From the NCBI GenBank assembly GCA_964616835.1, contig CAZTSG010000039.1:1-12964 (forward strand): a stretch of 12,964 bases of DNA, written 5' to 3'. The stretch comes from JAAOZP01 sp964616835. GTDB lineage: Archaea > Thermoproteota > EX4484-205 > JAAOZP01. The position numbers were made by a program, and so were the translations under genes. Below the pieces are notes generated by a model. The model saw only the letters and a program-made list of their open reading frames with translations. It had not been told where the DNA came from and ran no database searches. Below are positions 6,369-12,964 of this stretch, piece after piece (within the stretch, counting starts at the first letter, position 1; each line of letters begins with the position of its first letter).

Positions 6369-8100
6369 AGTTGACAGGATCCTCCACGCCCACAGAATTC
6401 TCACATGCGTGAAGTCCATTCACTCATGCCCATATTACCAAATGGCCCCTCAGGGCCTAAGAAACGCTCTGAATGAGAACGCGCACCTCCTAGTGTATCT
6501 CCATAGACTCGACCATGTCCCAGTCTACAAGGAACAGCTCTCCAGAGGCGCCGATGAGAGCATTCCGAGCGTGATATATCCCGTGGGCGACCCGGTATTC
6601 ATTCACGTGCTTTCTAGGGGGCCTAAGGAAAGAAGGCTGTACATACATATAGAACCATTAGGAGATAACATCCCCTATGTTAGAAACGCGAATAAACTCG
6701 TTGACACGGTTATAGAGTTAATTCTAAGGTCGATAAGAGAAGATGAGGAAATCAGGACGTTAGAGGAAAAGAAGGCGAAATTGAGAAAATACTTGAACGC
6801 GGTGGCGAAGGTGTCGAATAAGCTCGGCTCCAGCTCCTACTATAGGGAAGATGGTAGGCTCATTGTTAGCCGCGAGGTTTGGAAACTCTTAGAATATAGC
6901 GTGATGAAGGAGATGGCCGGGGTCGGCCCCCTAGAACCGATAATAAGGGATCCATACATAGAAGATATTAGCATGCCTGGAGCTGGACCTGTTTATATTG
7001 AGCATAAACTCTATGAGAGCTGCGAGACGACAATAAGATTCAATGCAAGGGAGCTTCGAAGCTATGCTGAGAGATTAGGGCAGCTAGTAGGTAGAATTCC
7101 TTCGCTGAAAAGACCGATAGTTGACGGTATACTTCCGGATGGGTCAAGAATCAACATAGTCTACGATGAGAACATAAGCCTTAAGGGCCCAAATATTTCC
7201 ATCAGAAAGTTTAGCGCGAAACCGATGAGTATAATCGAGTTAATCAGACTGGATACGCTGGATTATATGATGGCCGCTTATATCTGGATGCTCTTGGACA
7301 ATAATCTAAACGTATGGTTCTGCGGTGAAACCGCCTCCGGAAAGACCACGCTTATGAACGCCTGCCTTGCTTTCATACCATTCAACTACAAGGTAGTTTC
7401 AATCGAGGATACTCCTGAGGTGATTGTCCCCCATGTAAATTGGGCTAGAGAGAAAACAAATGATGAGGCTGGGGTAGGGCTCTTCGAATTGCTTAGAAAT
7501 GCCTTAAGACAGAGGCCGAACTACCTGATCGTAGGCGAGATAAGAGGAAAAGAGGCTTACGTCGCATTTCAAGCCATGCAAACAGGACACGCATGTTGTT
7601 CAACATTCCATTGCGGTAACGTGGAGCAATTGGTCCAAAGGCTTACAGGTCATCCAATAGAAATTCCGAAAACCTTTCTTGACATTCTCAACGCTATCAC
7701 GATCCAGGGCATGGTTAGGCATCCCAAGACGGGAAAACTGGCAAGAAGGGTGTTTGGAATATACGAATTCCTCGGATACGATCCCATCGAGGGCAAGTTC
7801 AACTTTATCGAGATATTCTCTTGGGATCCGGCCACGGATTCTTTCACTTTCAGAGGTGAGGGAATGAGTTACCTTTTAGAGGAAAAGGTAGCCAAGATGA
7901 GAGGAATTCCTAAGAAAGAGATAAAGAGAATTTATCGAGAGCTTGAGGAGAGGGCGGAGATACTCAAGTTGGCAGATTCTCTGAACATCGCCGATTATTA
8001 CGAGTTGTTCGATCTCTTCAAGGAGGTAAGGTTGCAAGGTCCATCAAAAGTCCTCGAAACGCTTAAGAAAAAATATGCTATGGTGCTAAAGCCCAATTAA
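6346..8100 (+). CDS. arlI: ArlI (FlaI), archaellum assembly and rotation ATPase
   Basis: 584 residues, of the secretion/type IV filament ATPase superfamily. ArlI is a hexameric ATPase below the membrane that drives archaellin assembly and filament rotation through ArlJ. Seen motifs: Walker A GETASGKT (327-334), Asp box SIEDTPE (352-358), Walker B YLIVGE with Glu398 followed by IRG, and His box QTGHACCSTFH with His415 and His422. The N-terminal domain (1 to about 225) includes a GVGPLEPI(I) element and a DISM stretch typical of this family; the C-terminal part after about 500 is helical. Length is near that of other ArlI proteins. The start ATG 6346 follows AGGTGA by five bases and overlaps the arlD/E-like gene. 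It is on the strand opposite arlH and arlJ, unlike the usual H-I-J string, and ends seven bases from the convergent arlX-like gene. All key motifs are intact. Confidence 0.95.
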   Translation: MQPSNSSEVDRILHAHRILTCVKSIHSCPYYQMAPQGLRNALNENAHLLVYLHRLDHVPVYKEQLSRGADESIPSVIYPVGDPVFIHVLSRGPKERRLYIHIEPLGDNIPYVRNANKLVDTVIELILRSIREDEEIRTLEEKKAKLRKYLNAVAKVSNKLGSSSYYREDGRLIVSREVWKLLEYSVMKEMAGVGPLEPIIRDPYIEDISMPGAGPVYIEHKLYESCETTIRFNARELRSYAERLGQLVGRIPSLKRPIVDGILPDGSRINIVYDENISLKGPNISIRKFSAKPMSIIELIRLDTLDYMMAAYIWMLLDNNLNVWFCGETASGKTTLMNACLAFIPFNYKVVSIEDTPEVIVPHVNWAREKTNDEAGVGLFELLRNALRQRPNYLIVGEIRGKEAYVAFQAMQTGHACCSTFHCGNVEQLVQRLTGHPIEIPKTFLDILNAITIQGMVRHPKTGKLARRVFGIYEFLGYDPIEGKFNFIEIFSWDPATDSFTFRGEGMSYLLEEKVAKMRGIPKKEIKRIYRELEERAEILKLADSLNIADYYELFDLFKEVRLQGPSKVLETLKKKYAMVLKPN

Positions 8101-8103
8101 TTA

Positions 8104-8146
8104 GAGTTCACGTATAAGCTAGCAGCTTTCTTCTGAGTTCACGTAT
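8104..8146. repeat. 12-bp direct repeat at the convergent arlI / arlX-like junction
   Basis: GAGTTCACGTAT occurs at 8104-8115 and again at 8135-8146, 31 bases apart. The inner copy encodes I-R-E-L of the coiled coil; the outer copy, in another frame, supplies the last residues and the TGA stop of the arlX-like gene. Confidence 0.7.
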
Positions 8147-8704
8147 TCTTTTAGTAAGATCTCTTAATTCTTTTAATTCCTCTTCGGTAAATTCGAGGTT
8201 GTAATCTTCGTCAACTTGTTGAGACTCTAGCATAACGGGCTCGGGAAATGTAGGTGGCGTTTTTGCTTCCATATCAAAAGCAGGTTTCTCTTCCTCCTCT
8301 CTTCCTACTTCGTGTCCGTAACTTGGCTCTACTCCTTGTAGGTTTTTTCTTAATTCATTTATTTGACTTAATGGTCCAGCTTGTGGCTCATTGGCAGATT
8401 CTTCTAGTGGTGTCGGGATTTCAGGCTCAGTAGTAGAGGCTTCAGCAGGTTGAGCAACGGTCCTAATTTCCATTCCAATTCGCCGTGCTGTGATTCTTTC
8501 AATTACATAAGGCGCTACTTTCCTTATAAATTGCCATAGGAATGGTGACGAAAAGGCACCTAATATTATGAACATCATCTGCTCTCCGGTAAAAAGTTCG
8601 GTCATGATTAGGCTTTTTGACAACCATTGCGTGATAGACAATAGTAAGATTGTTACCGTCACAGTCACAACTACTTCAGCGGCAACGTTGCTAGTGTCCT
8701 TCAT
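8108..8704 (-). CDS. Two-TM protein with coiled-coil tail, possible ArlX-like motor scaffold
   Basis: 198 residues. Two hydrophobic helices (about 8-29 and 43-60) are followed by a basic stretch, a long Pro/Glu-rich linker (about 78-160) and a charged C-terminal coiled coil (about 168-196, EELKELRDLTKRIRELRRKL). Crenarchaeal ArlX is a membrane protein with a coiled-coil cytoplasmic part that forms a ring around the motor; it usually has one membrane helix and sits between arlB and arlG. This protein has a similar make-up but two helices and a different place, directly after arlJ (ATGA overlap of stop and start), so an ArlX-like or ArlC-like role is inferred only. The arlJ end supplies GGTGG as ribosome site. 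It converges with arlI, leaving seven bases between the stops. The C-terminus lies within the 12-bp repeat. Confidence 0.8.
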   Translation of the reverse strand: MKDTSNVAAEVVVTVTVTILLLSITQWLSKSLIMTELFTGEQMMFIILGAFSSPFLWQFIRKVAPYVIERITARRIGMEIRTVAQPAEASTTEPEIPTPLEESANEPQAGPLSQINELRKNLQGVEPSYGHEVGREEEEKPAFDMEAKTPPTFPEPVMLESQQVDEDYNLEFTEEELKELRDLTKRIRELRRKLLAYT

Positions 8705-10200
8705 CCACCGCCAAACACCCCCATGACCTCTATGAGATATCTAACGCCAACGGTTGTTAAAAATCCTACAACGCCCGTTGCGAGTAATAGATAAGCGAGG
8801 GCTCTAAGTATCGGGAAGGGTGATCCACCTTCAAGCAAGCCCATGAATAAAGAATTCACTATAATGAATATTACTGATACCATAAACGTGATTATGAAGA
8901 TGAATGTTGTCATTGTTGTTACCGGCGTTATAAAGAAGGGGAGAAGAACAAAGCTCGTCACGCCCACTGCAGCTTCGGTTAATCTTCCGAAAGCATCTAG
9001 TATAAGCATCAACATCAACGTTACACCCACGAATGCACAGTGTATTGGAACAATTAGTCCTCTTGCATAGCTTGCTACAGCTGACCTGATTCGTCTAGCA
9101 TGAACTTTTAAATCAATAGACCTTATAAGAACTTCTGAAAATCTATCGGGATCAAGCCCCGTTCTCACACCCACTACAAAAAGTCCTAAAGAGTTCCATG
9201 CAAGCCTTGAAAGTAATTCTAATTTGAAAAGTCTCCAACAACGTTCAAAGTTTGCACCCACGTCCAGTTGTGCCTTTAATCTCCTTAATGAGTTCATAAA
9301 CCACCTCCACCTGCCAGCGACGAGAACGGAGATAGATTCAATAATACTCCCTGTTGAGGCCGTGATATCTGCCAGAGAACTAATGAATAACGGTAGCTCT
9401 TCATCGATATGGTTAACTATATTGATGATCTTCTTGCCAACGTTATAGGCGATAAAAGCGATTAAGCCAAGCGGTATTAATGTTAGGAAAGCGACTTCCG
9501 GGGGTAAGTTCAACAAAAACACGACAAAAGGCAGTAGCACCGTCGCAATTATTAGAAGAGTTATTAAAATTCTGTACCGGATTATAATCCTTGCCCTTGG
9601 TCGGATGAGATCGTAGGATGGAAGCACCCTTCTTGCTAAAAGCATGACTATCGCGCAAGCGGCTGGAAAACAGACTATTGTCAAGATAATATGGTTAAGA
9701 TCGCCGAAACCAAAGACCACCGACGTGATCACGAGTGTTATGAAGAGAAAAAGGAAACTGCTAAGCAATGAAGAATAGGCATCGGTTAGGAGCCTATAGC
9801 GTTCTTCGGCTCTTTCTACGGCTCTCTGCTCAGATAATTGATGCGTAGAGCTTTCCATCTTTAAAAAGTCTATGAGGGATGTTCCAGTTCTCAAAGTTCT
9901 AGCCAGTCTCGCAAAGAAATCTGATATTCTTTTTACCTTGATCGTAACTAAGAGTCTCTGGAGTAGTGTTTGAGTGTCTACGTGCCACCTTATCGCTAAT
10001 GATCTTATCCTACTGAAAATATTTCCAAGACTACCTAGCTCCTCGGATGCAGTACTTAATACCTCCACGTAATTCTGAAACGACATGTCAGCCGCCGTAG
10101 CTAACATACCATTTAATAACATGAAATTGTCCCAGTTCTCCTCACTGATTTTCATTTGGGGAGCCTTCACAATCGCTATGGGACGGACCTGTCGTAGCAT
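8701..10200 (-). CDS. arlJ: ArlJ (FlaJ), archaellum membrane platform protein
   Basis: 499 residues, archaeal member of the type II secretion F (TadC/GspF-like) family. A soluble N-terminal helical region (1 to about 140) precedes membrane helices near 143-165, 170-192, 206-228 and 236-254, a cytoplasmic helical domain (about 255-385, with ELPLFISSLADITASTGSI, the typical T2SF sequence) and a C-terminal group of about five more helices from 385 onward. ArlJ is the membrane core on which ArlI acts. ArlJ proteins are usually somewhat longer; nothing important seems missing. The ATG is three bases after the arlH stop and a GGTG lies just before that, so translation is coupled. The next gene overlaps by four bases. 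Conserved domain order and place after arlH make the identity firm. Confidence 0.92.
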   Translation of the reverse strand: MLRQVRPIAIVKAPQMKISEENWDNFMLLNGMLATAADMSFQNYVEVLSTASEELGSLGNIFSRIRSLAIRWHVDTQTLLQRLLVTIKVKRISDFFARLARTLRTGTSLIDFLKMESSTHQLSEQRAVERAEERYRLLTDAYSSLLSSFLFLFITLVITSVVFGFGDLNHIILTIVCFPAACAIVMLLARRVLPSYDLIRPRARIIIRYRILITLLIIATVLLPFVVFLLNLPPEVAFLTLIPLGLIAFIAYNVGKKIINIVNHIDEELPLFISSLADITASTGSIIESISVLVAGRWRWFMNSLRRLKAQLDVGANFERCWRLFKLELLSRLAWNSLGLFVVGVRTGLDPDRFSEVLIRSIDLKVHARRIRSAVASYARGLIVPIHCAFVGVTLMLMLILDAFGRLTEAAVGVTSFVLLPFFITPVTTMTTFIFIITFMVSVIFIIVNSLFMGLLEGGSPFPILRALAYLLLATGVVGFLTTVGVRYLIEVMGVFGGG

Positions 10201-10203
10201 TCT

Positions 10204-10929
10204 TTACACCATCGTTCCGCTTATCGGTATCACCTTTATCCCGAAAACAGGATCAACCGCAAATCCTATAGTTACGTCTACACGCTTCACAGCCCCCCTG
10301 AGTTTAGCGACCTTTATCATTCGCAGTATTTGTTCACCCATCTCCTTCATTTCTAGCAGGATGTTTCCATCACATACGCTTCTAACTCTGACGAGGAGAT
10401 CTTCATTTAAGACGAATGGATGAAGAGTTAAGAACACTGCAATATCATAACCATCTACGCAGTCACGCATATGGCTGAAGAATTCTAGTATTTGATGTTC
10501 GGATGCTGTTGCTATGAAGTGTGATATGTTATCCACTATTATAACCTCTTTCTCCATGACTTTATGCAGGAATTCAACGAATTTCATGAGAGTATCCAAA
10601 AACTTTTGACTAATTTCAGCATCCCACCTGATATTTCTGACATTTATGGACGTTACACTAAATTGCCACGAAATAAAGTGAAGGTCACAGTCGAAGCTAA
10701 GGGACTTCATGCTGTTCAAAAGACCCCTTATGGTATTTTCCGTGGTTATATAATGCACGCTGTATCCTAGGTTTAGTGCGCCGTAAGCAACTGCTTGGAC
10801 GAAGACACTTTTCCCGGCGCTGCTTGGCCCCTCTACGAGGCATAGCGTCGGAATCGGTATTCCGCCTATCTTTCTATCTAGTTCACTGTTCCCGAACTTA
10901 ATTATTCGCGTTGCCTCAACCTCGCTCAT
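10204..10929 (-). CDS. arlH: ArlH (FlaH), KaiC/RecA-like archaellum ATPase
   Basis: 241 residues. RecA/KaiC-fold nucleotide-binding protein that docks on ArlI and is needed for motor assembly. Walker A is GPSSAGKS (34-41; the usual archaellum form is closer to GPNDTGKS), the TTEN stretch with Glu64 stands where KaiC-type catalytic acids lie, Walker B is VIIVD (129-133), and a TLHP segment follows the next strand. Many ArlH proteins bind but barely hydrolyse ATP. Start ATG 10929, with GGAGGGG about nine bases upstream; it overlaps the end of the preceding gene by 14 bases. arlJ follows after three bases. The adjacent gene is arlJ rather than arlI, which breaks the common order. Confidence 0.92.
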   Translation of the reverse strand: MSEVEATRIIKFGNSELDRKIGGIPIPTLCLVEGPSSAGKSVFVQAVAYGALNLGYSVHYITTENTIRGLLNSMKSLSFDCDLHFISWQFSVTSINVRNIRWDAEISQKFLDTLMKFVEFLHKVMEKEVIIVDNISHFIATASEHQILEFFSHMRDCVDGYDIAVFLTLHPFVLNEDLLVRVRSVCDGNILLEMKEMGEQILRMIKVAKLRGAVKRVDVTIGFAVDPVFGIKVIPISGTMV

Positions 10930-11494
10930 TACTAAGCCCCTCCTTTTGCACGCGTTTCGAGAGTAGGCTGTATGTGATGATCATGGAACGTTCATCAAAA
11001 TTTGTTGTAAGAAGGTAAGTTGAAAGAACTAAGCCCAGAGGCTTTGGCGCTTTCTTAATATTCTGCATTAATTCTAATTTTCCGATTAATGATTTGTATA
11101 TCCAGTTTTCAATTGTATGCGACTCATTCAAAGCGTTGAGGATTTCTCGCGCTTTATTTCCCAAAAGAAATGATAAACATCTGTATGGATATATAGAATA
11201 TGCGTGTATCGGACCACTAGACTCAAGTAGGAGGGGCCTTCTAACCTCTTCAGTATCTTTCATCAGATTCTTATTTAGGCTTTCAAAATTTGGAACATTT
11301 TCTTGTGATTCAGAGATTTTCTCGATTTCTTTTCCGAGGGGTATTTCTTCATGGGATTCAGGTCTGGTTTTATTTTCATTTTCCAATCCTTCGGTATGCA
11401 AAGATATTACAGGGGTGAAGGGGTTTATCATGGAATCGTAGAACTCTCTTAATTCCATCAACAGTTTTACCAATTCTTCTATACCCTTATTCAT
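10916..11494 (-). CDS. Possible second ArlD/E-like protein upstream of arlH
   Basis: 192 residues, predicted cytoplasmic. Not firmly recognised. Its make-up mirrors the 5784-6368 product: an N-terminal helix (1-24), a charged disordered linker (about 35-90), and a C-terminal helical domain (about 98-180). Within the latter, LLGNKAREILNALNESHTIE lines up with AGKDGALRLLNTYRNMGLIS of that protein (shared G, A, LN and a following I...L pattern), and the domain length is alike. The G-W-I-S-E core of canonical ArlD/E is not kept, so this is a weak match. The gene overlaps arlH by 14 bases and the upstream gene by eight, with a GGAGGC site about nine bases before ATG 11494. A cytosolic ring or adaptor role is inferred from context. 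Confidence 0.75.
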   Translation of the reverse strand: MNKGIEELVKLLMELREFYDSMINPFTPVISLHTEGLENENKTRPESHEEIPLGKEIEKISESQENVPNFESLNKNLMKDTEEVRRPLLLESSGPIHAYSIYPYRCLSFLLGNKAREILNALNESHTIENWIYKSLIGKLELMQNIKKAPKPLGLVLSTYLLTTNFDERSMIITYSLLSKRVQKEGLSNERG

Positions 11495-11864
11495 GTTCTC
11501 GAACGCCTCCTACTTTCCCCAGCAACTCATTTTCGCTTAGTACATTAGAGATTATTAGGCTAGTCTCCCTCGAAAGTATTTCAGCTACCTTCATAAGAAT
11601 AGTCGGTGAGCTATACAATAATATGAATCGATTTCCCTTTAGACGTAACCTAATTACATCTCCTACATCGCTGCATAAGCGTTCAATAGAAGTTATGTTT
11701 TTGGTTCTAACAATCCATCTGAGGTATGGATTATTAATGTACAATACTTTTTCATTGTTATTGTCACAAATCTCTAAGTTGACTACTTGCCACTTGAGCA
11801 TGCTTAAGTCCGTTTGTACTTGCTCGCTATAAGCTATCATCAGAACGGCCTTGTACAACTCCAT
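11487..11864 (-). CDS. Unknown small protein, beta-rich, in the archaellum operon
   Basis: 125 residues, unrecognised. It is beta-rich with alternating hydrophobic strands (VLYINNPYLRWIVRT, VIRLRLKGNRFILLY) and ends with helices (PTILMKVAEILSRE, NVLSENELLGKV). The order of strands followed by a helix, with I-T-S-I-E-R-L between, could suit a PH-like fold as in the N-terminal part of CheF, the adaptor that ties chemotaxis proteins to the archaellum; this is speculation from pattern only. No membrane helix or signal peptide. Start: ATG 11864, one base after the AbrB-like stop, with GGGAG a few bases before; a longer frame to 11894 overlaps the upstream gene by 29 bases. It overlaps the next gene by eight bases. 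Co-transcribed with arlH and arlJ. Confidence 0.7.
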   Translation of the reverse strand: MELYKAVLMIAYSEQVQTDLSMLKWQVVNLEICDNNNEKVLYINNPYLRWIVRTKNITSIERLCSDVGDVIRLRLKGNRFILLYSSPTILMKVAEILSRETSLIISNVLSENELLGKVGGVREHE

Positions 11865-11865
11865 A

Positions 11866-12507
11866 TTACTCCCAGACGAGTTCATAGCCCTCAACTCCCC
11901 TTACCACATCCTTAAGAAGCGACAAATCTAGTGGGACAAAGCTGTCTTCTTCTTGCTTGACATTGAGGGATAAAACTTTCGCGCCAACCCTTTTTGCTTC
12001 TCTCAAGATTATGATCCTGACTTCGAAGAAGAGCCCCGGGTCGCGGCTAGTAAACTTTAGAATGCATTTAGCGATTCCTTTTTTCGCCTTTAGGGATATG
12101 AAGTGGGTGGGGAACTTATTTGTTATTCTGTCGATAAGGGCTTTTGCAGCTTCAATCGGCTCCACTGTAAATTCTACTTCGTAAAAGATGGTTGATATTT
12201 TCGGTGTACCTAAGTCAATAAACAATCCAATCCGAGCCCCTCTTTCAGCGGTCAATATCATTATGCTTGCTTTCTGCTTATCCCTTAATGATAAGGCCTG
12301 AACAATAGGTGCAGGTAATAGTAGGTATAGGCTTGCACTCCTCTTTCTGATAATAGTAGGAACAGACAGGAGGTCCGAGTCCCAGGCGAGATTATTAATT
12401 ACGAATGTGGATGAATTATGAAAATTAGAATTAAGATCATCATAATTGAATGCTTTAGGGTCAGTTTTTTCCTTAATTCTTAATGCAGGTTTTTCGTTAA
12501 TGGTCAT
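11866..12507 (-). CDS. AbrB-like (SpoVT-type) regulator with C-terminal ACT-like domain
   Basis: 213 residues. After a polar N-terminal tail (1-48), residues about 50-85 read as a swapped-hairpin AbrB-type DNA-binding segment: TIIRKRSASLYLLLPAPIV then QALSLRDKQKASIMIL, matching the family pattern of R-x-G-x-S-x-x-(V/L)-x-L-P-x-x-(I/V)...L-x-x-G-D, though Gly in both spots is replaced. Residues about 105-185 alternate strands and helices in a manner like an ACT ligand-binding domain (EFTVEPIEAAKALIDRI, then KCILKF, then a helix AKRVGA and VLSLNV); this is less sure. First gene of the operon that ends with arlJ and the arlX-like gene, so it could regulate the locus, possibly its own promoter. 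Start ATG 12507 is about 33 bases after a TATA box; TTG 12528 is in frame but lacks support. No ribosome site: the message may be nearly leaderless. Confidence 0.72.
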   Translation of the reverse strand: MTINEKPALRIKEKTDPKAFNYDDLNSNFHNSSTFVINNLAWDSDLLSVPTIIRKRSASLYLLLPAPIVQALSLRDKQKASIMILTAERGARIGLFIDLGTPKISTIFYEVEFTVEPIEAAKALIDRITNKFPTHFISLKAKKGIAKCILKFTSRDPGLFFEVRIIILREAKRVGAKVLSLNVKQEEDSFVPLDLSLLKDVVRGVEGYELVWE

Positions 12508-12535
12508 ACACCAAATATAAAGATGCAATCTGAAA

Positions 12536-12545
12536 TATATAAGTT
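12536..12545 (-). promoter_or_regulatory. TATA box for the regulator-arlH-arlJ operon
   Basis: On the minus strand the sequence reads ACTTATATAT, a good archaeal TATA box, preceded by GAA purines. Initiation is expected about 27 bases on, near 12514, leaving about seven bases before ATG 12507. Confidence 0.5.
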
Positions 12546-12549
12546 TCTA

Positions 12550-12583
12550 TTTGAACTATAAGTTATCATTTTGAAACTATAAA
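12550..12583 (+). repeat. Direct repeats TTTGAACTATAA / TTTGAAACTATAAA in the divergent promoter region
   Basis: TTTGAACTATAA (12550-12561) and TTTGAAACTATAAA (12570-12583) start 20 bases apart, about two helical turns. The second ends in a TATA-like CTATAAA that suits the RHH gene (start near 12607). A related inverted copy, GAAACTTATATA, lies on the minus strand at 12547-12536 and contains the TATA box of the other unit. These may be regulator sites or simply similar promoter parts. Confidence 0.4.
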
Positions 12584-12627
12584 TCCTATCCAGAACTCAA
12601 TAATTTATAAAAAATAAGGCGATGTGC

Positions 12628-12813
12628 ATGAAGTTGGTGTCGGTTAAGATGCCTGAGGCGCTTGTTGAGGCGATGGATGAGCTTGTTAAGAAGGGGTTGT
12701 ATCCGAGTAGGAGCGCTGTGTTGAGAACCGCGGTTAGGGATCTATTGAAGAGGGAGTTATGGTCGATTACGGAGAAGTTCAAAGAAACCAAGCAAGCTAC
12801 TAGAGTCTATTGA
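12628..12813 (+). CDS. RHH (CopG-type) transcriptional regulator
   Basis: 61 residues. Clear single RHH domain: strand KLVSVKMPE (2-10), helix ALVEAMDELVKKG, turn YPSRS, helix AVLRTAVRDLLKREL, then a short basic tail. Such proteins dimerise; paired strands read the DNA major groove. Ser/Arg in YPSRSA and the strand Lys/Ser residues fit the usual contacts. Start ATG 12628 is taken because it gives the standard MKLVSV start and follows GGCGAT (near match to GGTGAT) by four bases; ATG 12622 is two codons further up. It is divergent from the AbrB-like gene, 120 bases away, so it is a candidate regulator of the archaellum operon or itself; no proof of either. Its base use looks richer in G than the neighbouring regulator gene. 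Confidence 0.85.
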   Translation: MKLVSVKMPEALVEAMDELVKKGLYPSRSAVLRTAVRDLLKRELWSITEKFKETKQATRVY

Positions 12814-12852
12814 AGAATATTTCTAACTCAGTTTAGAAGATCTCATGATCTT

Positions 12853-12963
12853 TCAAAGCTTTGTAGTATTTTTTGCCACTTTTAGTTCATGATGCGAGGA
12901 CATTATTAATAAGTGGGGATACGAACCCATAAATTTCTTTAGTTTTTCTGGATTAAGGCCAGT
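12853..12963 (-). CDS. 3' end of a gene entering from the right edge (partial, hypothetical)
   Basis: On the minus strand one frame is open for 36 codons from the right edge to TGA at 12855-12853, while the other two frames stop early. The peptide (beginning TGLNPEKLKKFMG, ending KVAKNTTKL) has a composition like its neighbours but no motif I recognise. It would converge with the RHH gene, with 39 bases between stops. Length alone does not exclude chance. Confidence 0.45.
   Translation of the reverse strand, partial: TGLNPEKLKKFMGSYPHLLIMSSHHELKVAKNTTKL
12867..12876 (+). terminator. T-run after the RHH gene, possible terminator
   Basis: A run of six T lies about 55 bases after the RHH stop (within GTATTTTTTG). 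Archaeal transcripts often end in such runs. It lies over the end of the convergent partial gene, so it may be only part of its coding sequence. Confidence 0.25.
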
Positions 12964-12964
12964 T

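Noticed and set aside
10916..11494. Calling this gene a firm ArlD or ArlE
   Set aside because: The G-W-I-S-E core is not kept and similarity to the 5784-6368 product is weak, so it is left as possible only.
1..12964. tRNA, rRNA, CRISPR array, insertion sequence or transposase
   Set aside because: Looked for repeat-spacer patterns, cloverleaf-like stretches, and transposase or integrase motifs; none seen.

Overview
The window is archaeal. It carries an archaellum (arl, formerly fla) motility locus: an archaellin with a class III signal peptide, the stator-type proteins ArlG and ArlF, the ATPases ArlI and ArlH and the membrane platform ArlJ. Promoters are archaeal in style (TATA-like boxes about 25-30 bases before starts, several near-leaderless), and many internal starts follow GGTGA or GGAGG Shine-Dalgarno motifs. 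The archaellin-ArlG-ArlF gene order is the one known from Crenarchaeota, but ArlD/E-like domains, more usual in Euryarchaeota, are also present. A TACK-group (Thermoproteota-like) archaeon, perhaps thermophilic, is my best guess; the lineage is not fixed by what I can see.

Layout from left to right. Positions 1-50 probably hold the 5' end of a gene leaving the window on the minus strand. Positions 196-579 (+) encode a small protein that looks like two ribbon-helix-helix (RHH) units in one chain. Positions 5682 down to 611 (-) form an operon for the extracellular parts: archaellin arlB, arlG, arlF, a third ArlF/ArlG-like protein, and a 900-residue secreted protein with an M6-peptidase-like head whose zinc-binding residues are lost, followed by a CARDB-like domain and Ig-like repeats. 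Positions 5784-8100 (+) hold an ArlD/E-like gene overlapping arlI. Positions 12507 down to 8108 (-) form a third operon: AbrB-like regulator, unknown protein, a second possible ArlD/E-like protein, arlH, arlJ, and a two-TM coiled-coil protein that may stand in for ArlX. Positions 12628-12813 (+) encode a single RHH regulator, divergent from the third operon. A probable 3' end of another minus-strand gene lies at the right edge. No stretch over 300 bases lacks a gene.

The genes can be read as one machine. ArlI (motor ATPase), ArlH (regulatory RecA-like ATPase) and ArlJ form the cytoplasmic and membrane motor. The two ArlD/E-like proteins and the ArlX-like protein are candidates for the cytoplasmic ring or scaffold. 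ArlG and ArlF anchor the motor to the cell envelope, and ArlB forms the filament. The third stator-like protein and the M6-like protein are candidate envelope or S-layer partners. The AbrB-like and RHH proteins are candidate regulators.

The main oddities are the usual H-I-J core split over two convergent strands, an ArlD/E-like gene overlapping the start of each ATPase gene, a pseudo-peptidase surface protein in the stator operon, a perfect palindrome in the archaellin promoter, and a 12-bp direct repeat at the arlI/arlX-like junction.
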